From NCBI GenBank assembly GCA_028565635.1, contig JAOXYB010015676.1, positions 1 through 19,446 of the forward strand: a DNA stretch of 19,446 nucleotides. The letters run 5' to 3'. The notes beneath the pieces are model-generated. The model saw nothing but the letters and a program-made list of their open reading frames with translations, was not told where the DNA came from and ran no database searches. The position numbers and the translations under genes are program-made. This DNA is from Phoronis ovalis. Lineage: Eukaryota > Phoronida > Phoronidae. Shown here in pieces: positions 10,084 through 19,323 of this stretch. The first letter of the stretch is position 1. Every line of letters starts with the position of its first letter.

Positions 10084-10985
10084 CACTAACTAGAAGCATA
10101 AGCACGCCTGGTTTAGTTGAATCTACAGGGCAAACTTCACTCATTCTTCCGTATATCAACACTAATCATACTACTACTGCACAGAATCTTTTAAAACCAA
10201 ATGATGAAAAAAGAAGAAGTAACAGTATTTGCGGGCCTGTAACGTCTGGGGAACATGTATACGAACCCGATGTGTCAACGCCAGCAAGAAATGAAAAGAA
10301 CAATAACAACTCTTCAGGAAAAATGTCCGAAATGTCTTCAACATTAAGTCCAAACTATGATGAGAGCAGCAATTTTATGCATTTATACCCTGATACAACC
10401 GAGCAGAATAAATCTTTGGCGTTATCGCCGCCATTATCACCCAATCCAGCACAACTAGCGCCATCTATTGTGGCGCCGTCTCACGCGCGAAATCCTGGAA
10501 TTAGATTAGCTCTCCCACCTTCACCTATTAGTATTCCGTCACCTTTACATCTTAGTCCTTATAACCAACAGCTCACACCAACTAATTCCAACTATCAAAT
10601 ACCTTCACCGGGAGCAAGATCTTTAACACCGAACTATTTGGTTCCGGTAAGTCCAAATTACAACGAGTCCGGTGGTTTACTTCACAGTTTATCATCGTAT
10701 GGAGCGCTCAACAATTTAAATCCAAACATACCTGCTGAAGGCTCTTTATCGAGGGATCCATCTCAAGAAATACTGATGCAAGAATTAAAGAGATTAAGAG
10801 AAAGAGTTGCTTCGCTGGAAACAGAAAATGCTGGAATGAGTATAAAATTAAATCAGCAGCAATGGGAGGTCGAATCACGATTGACTGAGATCGAAATGCA
10901 AATGTGCGGTAGTGATAGCTTGGGGAGCGTCGGGAGCCATACAAGCGGAGCTTCAGAAAAAAGTAACAAAGAATCAATCATATGA
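10084..10985 (+). CDS. CNG channel, A-subunit type: last exon, Ser/Pro-rich tail and coiled coil
   Basis: Encodes residues 201 (split Ser) to 500 and a TGA stop at 10983-10985. The first part, about 225 residues, looks disordered: Ser, Thr, Asn and Pro-rich, with twelve Ser-Pro or Thr-Pro dipeptides and a recurring (S/T)PNY motif ('LSPNYDES', 'LTPNYLVP', 'VSPNYNES'). A basic 'KRRSNS' stretch resembles a kinase A site. Residues 427-474 form a coiled coil with a regular 3-4 spacing of Leu, Val, Asn and Met from Leu431 to Leu456. It corresponds to the C-terminal leucine zipper that sets A:B subunit ratios in CNG channels. The chain ends K-E-S-I-I, fitting a class I PDZ ligand. The acceptor is TTCATTTGCAG at 10083. 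The joined reading frame continues without a stop from the previous exon. Confidence 0.92.
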
Positions 10986-11289
10986 TTGACACAAAGCAAT
11001 GTCTCAGAGAAGGCATGCGATTTATGGTTGCGACAGGCTTTAGCTAGGAAGTTTCCTAGTTCCACTAGTACCTTGTTATTAAGGTTGCAATCTTACGCAG
11101 TTATATCGATTTGCCATTCGTTCCTGTATCATACACTGTACTGTGTCTTTCATTCTCATTGAAGTACATTGAGTAATGTTGTGCCAGGTAATTCTAAATC
11201 CATGGATAATGTCATGGATATTTCTAAACTACTGTCCGTTTCATAGTAGATAAAGAATCGAATTTTTTGCGATTTCGGGGAAAAAAAAT

Positions 11290-11746
11290 ATTAAAGTGAA
11301 AACGGAAAAGAGACCTAACCAAAATTAATGCACTTTAAATTTTTCAAATACAAAGTTTCTCGCAAAAAATGAAAAAAAAAATTAATGGAAATTTGTAATG
11401 GCAAAACAGCAATTTCGAGCTTTCTATTAAGTGGATTTTGTGATCAATTTGGTGAAATAACTGTTTTATTATTGACTGTATAAAACCCCGAGTTTTATAC
11501 ATTTTTGGGGGGAAAATTATGTATTGGAAAAAGTTGAAATAAAATAGACATGTGCATGTAAGATATCTATCATCGATTTTACATTGATGTAGGTGTTTTG
11601 GAGGGTGTTTCATTGTCTGCTAAATGTATAGCAAAAATTCGAATCTTTATGAAGTATAAATCAAATACTCGGTAATTTTCATCAGTAGCTCTCCTACTCC
11701 CATGTAATGACTCCTCAAACCAAAAGGCAAAGTACAGCAAAATAAA
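11290..11746 (+). terminator. Candidate polyadenylation signals of the CNG gene
   Basis: Downstream of the stop codon at 10985 there is an ATTAAA at 11290-11295 and AATAAA at 11538-11543 and 11741-11746. Any of these could define the end of the 3' untranslated region. In DNA this AT-rich such hexamers also occur by chance, so the true site is undecided. Confidence 0.35.
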
Positions 11747-11812
11747 GCATGTTCCCAAAAATGATCCTATCATGATGGAAATATGCTCGAGGTAGATGTC
11801 ATTGTTAAACAA
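11579..11812 (-). other. Possible convergent exon with a membrane-segment-like translation (doubtful)
   Basis: A minus-strand frame, open from about 11863 down to a TAA at 11579-11581, reads like a membrane protein tail. It has a hydrophobic stretch (IMIGSFLGTCFILLYFAFWF) followed by a polar, charged segment (HGSRRATDENYRVF). A minus-strand AATAAA lies about 110 bases past the stop (11470-11465). I recognise no family. There is no strong splice acceptor at the upstream end, and frames of this length arise by chance elsewhere in the window. It could equally be the untranslated region of the CNG transcript. Confidence 0.2.
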
Positions 11813-11967
11813 TGTTAATTGTATTGTGTTTCGTTTACAATTTAAAATTTCTAAACAATTGCCTCACAGATACAGGACGCCTTATAATTTGATAGGGTAT
11901 CCAAAGAGATTGTAAAAAATAGCTGCAGTCTTATTACATAAAGGTTTACTTACGAACTTCACAAATA

Positions 11968-12085
11968 CAGGCCTACCTAACCAGCCTGTCCGAGTCTACG
12001 GAAACGACGGTGTGAAACCCGGAAAAAGGGTTCGAATGGTAGGAAACAGGTGTGCGAGTGCGGACTGACGGTTCGAATCGGCCTG
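11968..12085. mobile_element. Short foldback MITE (CAGGCC family, copy 2, internally deleted)
   Basis: Begins CAGGCCTACCTAACCAGC, identical to the terminus of the copy at 16839. It then jumps to sequence matching the right arm of that copy ('GACGGT', 'GGTTCGAATGGTAGGAAACA', GGTTCGAATC) and ends CGGCCTG at 12085. It is flanked by perfect AAATA direct repeats (11963-11967 and 12086-12090), suggesting a 5-bp target duplication. At 118 bp it is an internally deleted copy whose right terminal repeat is reduced to seven bases. Confidence 0.75.
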
Positions 12086-12090
12086 AAATA

Positions 12091-12655
12091 TAATAGTTAA
12101 ACTATTTAATATTTGATATTATTACATTGTTTTGTATATACTTCTTGTTTTTGTGCTTCCACTGCGTGATACAAGAATACAAGTGATCATTTTATTAGAT
12201 ACAATTGCACATGGAAATTCTAGTTGTTGCGGTTACTTCACGCGTGAGTAAGAGTACGATTGTACGTATTATTATGGAGAAATGTACATATTTAATTAAA
12301 TAAATGATAATACTTAGAAATTTTCTTGACAATTTACAAAGTTAAGTCTTCTACAATTTGTATATATAGTAAATATATCAATAAATGCTGAATAAACTTT
12401 AGTAAATTAGTACTCATGTCTTGCACAATTATATTATTTTCGACGACAGAAAGTGATGTGGATAAAATAACGAGTCTAGCAAAAAAAAAACGTTAAACTT
12501 TTTTCGTACATTTTCCCTACTTAAAAGAGGGAATACAAGAAAAAAACCTCATTCTTACATCACATTTTAATGATCAGTCAGTGGATGAGAAATAATCCCT
12601 GAAATAATAACTTGTTACGGTTAAAGACACTCAGCATAGGAAGAAGTACAAATTA
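12091..12655. other. Intergenic AT-rich stretch, nothing recognised
   Basis: Lies between the CNG gene and the Ig-domain gene. No exon, RNA gene or repeat was identified. Confidence 0.4.
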
Positions 12656-12846
12656 GATTCGAAGCAGAATTAAAACCACAGTTTCGCCTGTAATAAAGAA
12701 TGCTCCATGTGATAATGGTGATTCGAAGCAGAATTAATACCACAGTTTCGTCTGTAATAAAGAATGCTCCAAGTGATAATGGTGATTCGAAGCAGAATTA
12801 ATACCACAGTTTCGCCCGTAATAAAGAATGCTCCATGTGATAATGG
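12656..12846. repeat. Tandem repeat, three copies of a 64-bp unit
   Basis: Units begin GATTCGAAGCAGAATTAA at 12656, 12720 and 12784, an exact 64-bp period, and each ends in 'GTGATAATGG'. Copies differ at only a few positions (for example CGCCTG, CGTCTG, CGCCCG and CCATG versus CCAAG), so the array is young or homogenised. The minus-strand open frame across it only reflects the near multiple-of-three period. Confidence 0.93.
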
Positions 12847-13502
12847 CTCAGCCATGAGCAATACCATACATAATATGAATAGCGAACCATTTCAAACAAA
12901 AGAATTAGAGAAAAATTATGGCCTACGTTAAAGGTATACACTGTTTTAAAAAGATATTTGTTTGTAACTTAAGACTACATTTTACTTTATATCATGGCTT
13001 TCATTCATGGTTATAATCCATTGAGACATCAGGGGTAGAAGTGAACTGGCGTCATCATCATTGTCAATATTAGCTTTTTTTCACTGCTTAATAACATATA
13101 ATAATTTAAATTGTTAAAGTACACTTTTAAAATGGAAACAGGATCTGAAAATACCTCTTTGAATCCAGAAAATTTTGATATATTATTAATTCTTCTGAAA
13201 GTTGTTTTTGGCTAAAATTAACCGATATTAATGGCTACTACATATTACATCACAAAATGTATTTTTGATTTTTGATGTATTTTTTTATAAAAGAAAGTAG
13301 AACAAAATTTTTTTGGAAAACAAACAAACACATTCAGCATTATTCATAAGAAATAGACTGTGTACCGTTGACCAATATTATAAGTAATATTATTAATGAC
13401 GTAACCATATATAAATTAGAATGTCCGCTTTGGATGATGTTACATAGATTGCGTAACGTAAATAAAACCCGGATGCAGCTATTGCTGTATCTGTAGTATA
13501 AA
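12847..13502. other. Intergenic AT-rich stretch, nothing recognised
   Basis: No exon, RNA gene or clear repeat is visible on either strand. Confidence 0.4.
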
Positions 13503-13820
13503 CCCGGGGTCCGATTCAAATCAATGGTTGGTACGCATCTGCGTAAACAATAACGCGTAAGAAGAGCACGTTAACGCACGTTACGTATTTAGGGTTACAT
13601 GTTTCAACAAAATATGCAAAAGGGCTCCTTATTTGATTGACTGCAAACGTTTAGGGTATCGAAATCGATAAAAACCGCCCTGAAAACCGCCAACCAAACT
13701 TCGTTCGAAAGAATTTCCCATAATTCAGTTTCCAAAAAAAATACTCAACGCATTTAGGATATCTAAACTTTCTTCCAGTCAGTGAAAAAGAGTCAAAATT
13801 TAAAAATGGGAAAACCATTT
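13503..13820. mobile_element. Possible decayed relative of the CCCGGGGG MITE
   Basis: The stretch begins CCCGGGG, has GGTACGCAT about 27 bases further in (the 5696 element has the same word 24 bases in), and then carries CGCGTAA/CACGTTACG and several 'TTTAGGGT' or 'TTTAGGAT' blocks, like the inside of that element. It also shares 'TTTCAACAAAAT'. No right terminal repeat or target duplication could be found, so the right end is a guess. The open frame at 13651-13839 on the minus strand is probably a by-product. Confidence 0.4.
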
Positions 13821-15022
13821 CAAAAACCCAATCACTCACATAGGCAAATTCAGCAGTATAATAAGCAGCTTGGTTACATCATTATATCGTCTGGTATATT
13901 TGAAGCTGTTTACATGTAAATCAAGTTCTTTAGCCCTTTAGTCATAGTTTTCGTATGAAAAGTATTAATGTGCTTTCATATTAAAAATTGGTATAATAGG
14001 CATATATGTGAACATGGAACAGAGCTAGCTACAAGCAATATATACATGTACAAATATAAACAATGTCATTGTAATAGTAACGAAATCTATATCCAATAAA
14101 GCACTTTTTGATTAATCTGATATTATTTTTGAAATTTTTAAATTCTTTTACATAATACACTCACAGAGAGCAACTGCAGATCTCTCAATAAGTCAACAAA
14201 TGATACAAGTTAGCGTTAAATTGATTTTTTTTAAGTAAACATTCAAACGTTTGTCTAAAATAAACCTTATATGTCTAAATCGAAAATATGACAAAATACA
14301 GCAGTAATAGTGGTTCCCTTTATAGACCATACCTTTTCGTATGCTTATGATTGTACCATGGATCTGCCTTGTATAGTCGAGATGTGGAATATACAATACC
14401 TCATTGGCAATATCTAACGTCTAATGTAATTACTAAAATCACATTGATATTCTTACTTTGGGACTTCCATTCAGCTGGGAAAATCATAAAACTCTTAACC
14501 GCATCGCCTCCGCGCTTCAATTAAAGGTAAAATAAAAACAACCGCTGATTTTTTTTAATATTTTAATTAAAACTAGTCGTGGTGTGACGATTTTAACTAC
14601 CCTGTTTACATAAGCCTAGGTGTCTGATTTTAGTCACAGTTAGTTTTTTGTCTTCGAATCTTAAAGATAATGTTGAATGATTTACACAATTCTAATGTCA
14701 TATAATTGTAGGACCCATTTATAGCTCACACGTCTTTTTTACAGCATCAAGCATCGTTTACCGTCGAAGAATATAAAAAAGCCTTAATTTTAATGTGAAT
14801 AACTAGTAGTGGAATAGGAGTTTGAAATAGCGCCAGTTTATAGATATTGAATAGCATATCCGGCATCACAGTGCCGCCTGCTATTAACAACTATGCACTA
14901 AGCGGCTGATAGTAATTGATACCGATAACATGTTTTTTTATTTGTGAGTAATTAAGAAAGTACATGTTAGATCAGATTTCGTCTGATACTTTTTGAAGGA
15001 ACTATTTATCACAATTATAGCG
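13821..15022. other. Intergenic stretch upstream of the Ig-domain gene
   Basis: AT-rich with no recognisable exon. A minus-strand open frame at 14193-14396 has no known-family resemblance and is treated as chance. The region could hold upstream regulatory sequence for the gene at 15194, but nothing specific can be named. Confidence 0.35.
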
Positions 15023-15060
15023 TATAAATATTTAAGCCGGCAACGATTTTCCAACTGTCT
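15023..15060 (+). promoter_or_regulatory. Candidate TATA promoter of the signal-peptide gene
   Basis: TATAAATA at 15023-15030 is followed about 25 bases later by TTCCAACTG, which fits a loose initiator. From there to the start codon at 15194 there is no ATG, as expected of a simple leader. A pyrimidine-rich TTTTTTTCTATAG at about 15160 could alternatively be the acceptor of an intron in the leader, in which case the true promoter is elsewhere. Confidence 0.4.
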
Positions 15061-15193
15061 ACTGGCTGGAAGCATTGTTAAACAGATCGGAAGTTTTTGC
15101 TTGTTTTCGTAATTATTTTTTTGAAAAATTATATCTCTAAAGTTTTAGTTTTTTTCTATAGTAGCAAGCTAACTGGACTTAAAATTTTCCAAA

Positions 15194-15635
15194 ATGGTAC
15201 AAATGAAGATAAAGACGTTTGTTATTATAGTACTGATATTTCATGTGAGCTTCCAATTTTCTCTGTCGGTCAGAACGTACAATTCTATGTTTCCGCATTT
15301 GAATACTATATATGGTTTGAAAAGCCAGCAAAAGACAGGTTCAGCATTTCAGCCGAGTGAACAACGAACATCCAGACTTTCAGGCATATTTCATCAGCGT
15401 ATAAGAGTCCGCAACACTAAAGATGATGGTGATGACCAACAAACAGTGGTGCCGACCACACCTTCTAATGTTGACAAAAATTTAGAACTACGTTCAACTG
15501 CTGGTAGAAATAGTCGTCATAAGGAAAGGACACAGGGAGGTTCTTACAGTTATGCAGTGCGTCGCCCTGCCATTCAAGTAAATCAAAGACCTGTATTGAT
15601 ATCAAAGAAAATACCAATTCTGCCTTTGAATCAAG
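15194..15635 (+). CDS. Secreted or membrane Ig-domain protein: first coding exon with signal peptide
   Basis: Begins at ATG 15194 in good context (A at -3, G at +4) and encodes 147 complete codons plus one base. Residues 1-25 form a signal peptide: a short basic start (MVQMKIK), a hydrophobic core (FVIIVLIF) and a likely cleavage after Ser25 (S-L-S). The rest of the exon is polar, basic and probably disordered, rich in Arg, Ser, Thr and Gln, with a Thr/Pro patch 'TVVPTTPSN' and an R-N-S-R site that minimally fits furin cleavage. It contains no cysteine. The exon ends CAAG with a perfect GTAAGT donor (15636), phase 1; the frame stops at 15641-15643 if read through. I do not recognise this N-terminal region. 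Its role is inferred only from the Ig-like exon that follows. Confidence 0.75.
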
Positions 15636-18600
15636 GTAAGTAATTGGAGGAGCATAGCATTACAATACCAAGTAGACATAAAAAGATACTGATATACTTG
15701 TGAGGAAGTTTTTTTAACATTCCTTTACCTTTCTTAATCTTCTAAGTTATGTAAACATATATAGTTAAAAATACTTAGAAGTAATTGTTTTGTGGGCATA
15801 TGTATACATTGTGGTAATTATCACGACAGGACAAAGTGATTTTGCATTATAAAGCTTTCTGTACACAATCGTGTATATATACGTTGCCAACATTTTGCTC
15901 TCAATTGTACATGATATGTAAACTGCCCAATCCCTTCATCAAAATGTCTTTACTTAATGAAGTATAATCGCAAGTTAATTTGTCGTATGAAAAACATTTG
16001 TAGCTGAAATAATGAATCCGCAACTTCTGTTTGTCACTTAAAATGAAGACACATTAAATATATAAATACCTGTAAAAACTTCTGGTCATTTTTAAGGAAG
16101 TAATTGCTTACCATGCATGTCCATCAATTAAATTCACGCGATCTTAGGAATTTTGAAGGTAATTTCTTGTGACATCGCCTAATTGGATAAAAGTAGACGA
16201 CACATGCTCTCAAATTAACTCATTAGCCCGTGGTCACAAAAAAAAACACTACGTTTTAACTCAGTAGTTTCATACAAGATTGCGCTTGCGTGTGTTTTTG
16301 ATAATTTGCACAAACAAATATTTTTTTTAACAAATATTTATTTACTATGCATATAAATGAGATTACATAAGAAAATACATGGAATACAGAATAATTTAAT
16401 ATTAAAACTGATGCCACATTAAAAGCATAGTAAAAAGAGTTGCAGTAAAAAGTTATTAGTTCCGTACTTGTAGTCCTTAAGACGGCATCAAATAAATGTT
16501 ATAAATTACATAAAAGTCAAAATGGTGTAATGACATGACATGAAGCTACTCCCCAACAGATTGGAAGGTACAGGAAAAAACATAAAAGATGTTAATTGTA
16601 CTGGAACATCTCTGCCTCCGTCCTTAACATTTCCCATGACAGATATTTTTTAGAGTAACATTTGAAGGAACCTTTTCTTTTACCGTCTCCTTAATATTAT
16701 TAGGCAGTCTGTTTCATAAGCCGATTCCAGTATAGGAGAATTACCTCAAAGCATATATCATAAGGTATATGAAAATTTTACATGCTATGTCGAGTATTTA
16801 ACCCAGTAAGAGGAATATGATGGATATAGATTAAGGTACAGGCCTACCTAACCAGCATTTACTCGAACCGTCAATTCGCAATAGCGCACCTGTTTCCTAC
16901 CATTCGAACACCTTTTTCGGATTTCGCACCGAAATTTATTTCCGCGGACTCGCGCAAGATGCCAGGAACTCAAACAGATTCCAGGAGCTCAATCGAACCT
17001 GCTTGCGCGACTCTGCGGAAATGACGGTTCGAGTAGCAGGAATTCCGTGCGAAACACGGAAACGGTCGAATAGTAGGAAACAATTCGGATTGCTGGTTCG
17101 AGTCCACGCTGGTTAGGTAGGCCTGATGTAGGATCAAATAATAACATGTCCAATTGATTTACTAAATTATAATACATTTTTTTATCTCTAACAACTGCAG
17201 TTCCCAACGCACCAGACACCCGCTACGTTTTTGAATTGCTGTGGGTCATTTGCTGACGGAACGCGATCAGATTTGTGATAATGTGAACTCATTGTGAAAT
17301 TGGTGTCTAAAATTTGTAAAGGTGTACTTTAATGTTAGAAACTTATCCTAAGTAGCCGGAAAAAAAACTAGACAACTTATGTCACCCGAGGCAATAGACG
17401 ATGAAATGATGTTTAGTTAGAGATGAAGAATGTTTAGATATATGTCGACAAGTACTACATATGTGATATTAATTACTAACGATTCTCAAATTATATAAAA
17501 GAGATACGCAGATTTAAAAAATATTTTTGAAGCTTAAATAGACACCTGTCACTTTCTACTAAAACTCTATATGGAAAAGATTAAATGTCGTACATTTTTT
17601 AGATTCCTCTTACTAGACGGAAATATTTTGTTGTGTATACAAATAATATAAAGGTAACATTAGATTTATTTCAAACGCATAATTTGATACTGTCTGTAAC
17701 GATATACAGTGTCTGGATTGCTTGACAATACCTGATCAACAAGCACCAAGAATCCGTACTAAAATACGGTATCATCATTAGTACTAAATACTCATGTCAC
17801 ATACTGTAAGAACGTGGACATATTTAAGGACGAATCTTGCTTTCGAGTTAACGCAGTGACCGGTTGATTATCATCATTAGCTTCATTATGAAGTTCTATT
17901 TATAGAATAATTAGGTTTAGCCTAATGCTTTTGTAGCATTTTTTTGGCAACCAAAAACTATTTTTGAAATATCTTATTACCGGTAGATCCGGTCATATGT
18001 TGCCCTTCAGAAATTGGTGGTTTTATGGTATTGGCAATCAGCTATCACAACAATGCACACCTGTTACCAGAATATGAAATAGGCGTATAATTGGGGTATC
18101 GATCCGTAGCACATTCTTTATATCGTTATGATCTTATATTTTTTCGGCACTAACTATGTGCCAGTGCGCACTACATATTCCTTCATTGTAAATCTATTAA
18201 AAATAAGAGGGATACGTAACCTCACATTAACAAATAATTAAACGCGTTGAATTAGATGAGTCAAATTATTTTTGGGTCTGGCGATTGAAAGCAGAAGTTT
18301 TCTTGGATTCACATTATTATGCACGGTATCTTACCCTGTTTATTGCGATTTTTTAAGTTTGAATTTAGTGACTATTGTTTTGGGTTAATTACGAACGAGT
18401 CGCGACAGCTATATATCCTTTGTGTTGTTTACATGCCGAATGCAACAGCAGACTAATTAATTTACAATCTGAATCAATACGAACTTCGTAACATGTAACC
18501 TAAATGAGAAGGAGTGTTGAACAACATATGCACTCTGTCATCAATTAATAAAAAGTTATATAAAGCTTTTTAAAAAATGTACCTGTTAACTACCACCCGC

Positions 18601-19057
18601 ATACCCACTGATGAGAGGGAAATTACTGCAAACTCACTAAAGGGGTATAAGTTTAGGAAATATGAATAAAATTTGTGGTATTTAACGTAACGTGAACGCA
18701 ATGAATGTTAACCAAGGCATGCTGTAGTACATAAATTTTACGTAGCAAACAAAAAGAGGCTACTTATATAGCCTTGTAAATAGTGATTTCCAATGAGTGT
18801 ATTTTCCCCTTTTTATTTTCTTAGTTTTCAATCTTACAACTTGTTGGTACATAGTTTACAGTACGCTGTTCCTAGGTGGAGTAAACTAGAGAAAAGCAGT
18901 CATCATTACGTGAGAAGCAGGCGTTAATATTTATTGTGTCTATTTCTAATTAATTGAGTATTTGAAAGAATGGCGTTTAATGAGGAACTAAAGAATTTTT
19001 CATCATTTTACCTGCATAGTTCCATAGTTTACATATTTTTTTGTTTTACTGTTGCAG
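15636..19057 (+). other. Intron of the Ig-domain gene (3422 bp)
   Basis: Phase-1 intron from GTAAGT to TTTTTGTTTTACTGTTGCAG. Joining the exons creates a Gly codon and keeps the frame open. It holds one foldback MITE at 16839-17125; apart from that, 15700-16838 and 17126-18960 contain no recognisable exon, RNA gene or repeat. Confidence 0.65.
16839..17125. mobile_element. Foldback MITE (CAGGCC family, copy 3, most complete)
   Basis: Perfect 18-bp terminal inverted repeats, CAGGCCTACCTAACCAGC (16839-16856) and its complement (17108-17125). The two arms are imperfect inverted copies along most of the 287 bp: 'ACTCGAACC', 'GTTTCCTAC.ATTCGA' and 'TTTCGCAC' on the left match the complement of the right arm. 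The centre lies near 'CCAGGAACTC'. Flanks are AGGTA (16834-16838) and ATGTA (17126-17130), a near-match 5-bp target duplication. There is no coding capacity; the minus-strand open frame from 16989 is a by-product. It sits in the large intron of the Ig-domain gene. Confidence 0.9.
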
Positions 19058-19185
19058 GATCGCAGATTGGCCCTCAACACAACTCAGCAGCATTTGTGAC
19101 ATCGGTGGAAACAGTTTCTGTTGGAGACACGGCGGTCATGCATTGTAGTTTTGCTAAGACGACAGGCGATTACAAAAATGGACAT
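19058..19185 (+). CDS. Secreted or membrane Ig-domain protein: exon with first half of an Ig-like domain
   Basis: Continues the protein in phase 1 from the exon at 15194. The translation 'SVETVSVGDTAVMHCSF' is the typical A'-B strand signature of an immunoglobulin-like domain: a G-D-T-A turn followed by alternating hydrophobics and the first disulphide Cys (C-S-F). The C strand, with its Trp, and the second Cys would lie in the next exon, outside the window. The acceptor is a strong pyrimidine tract ending GTTGCAG at 19057. Two identical donors, GTATGT at 19186 and at 19190, would end the exon in phase 0 or phase 1; I chose the first. Reading through gives a stop at 19258-19260. The protein family cannot be named from this half domain. 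Confidence 0.7.
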
Positions 19186-19323
19186 GTATGTATGTTACAT
19201 ATATTTAAAAAATATAAGTGCGAGTATAATCAACAATATACAATCATTATTATCAGCTAGGCAGGACAGTTGTGTGAATGCACGCCATGTACCGTAATCC
19301 CGGTCCATAGTACACTTTAGCAT

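Noticed and set aside
12670-12867. Minus-strand 65-codon frame with a repeating peptide
   Set aside because: It is a by-product of the 64-bp tandem repeat and has no independent coding evidence.
17090-17107. GGTTCGAGTCC, matching a tRNA B box, and similar GGTTCGAATC at 12070
   Set aside because: These occur repeatedly in both arms of the foldback element. The flanks do not form a T-arm stem, and there is no acceptor stem or anticodon arm.
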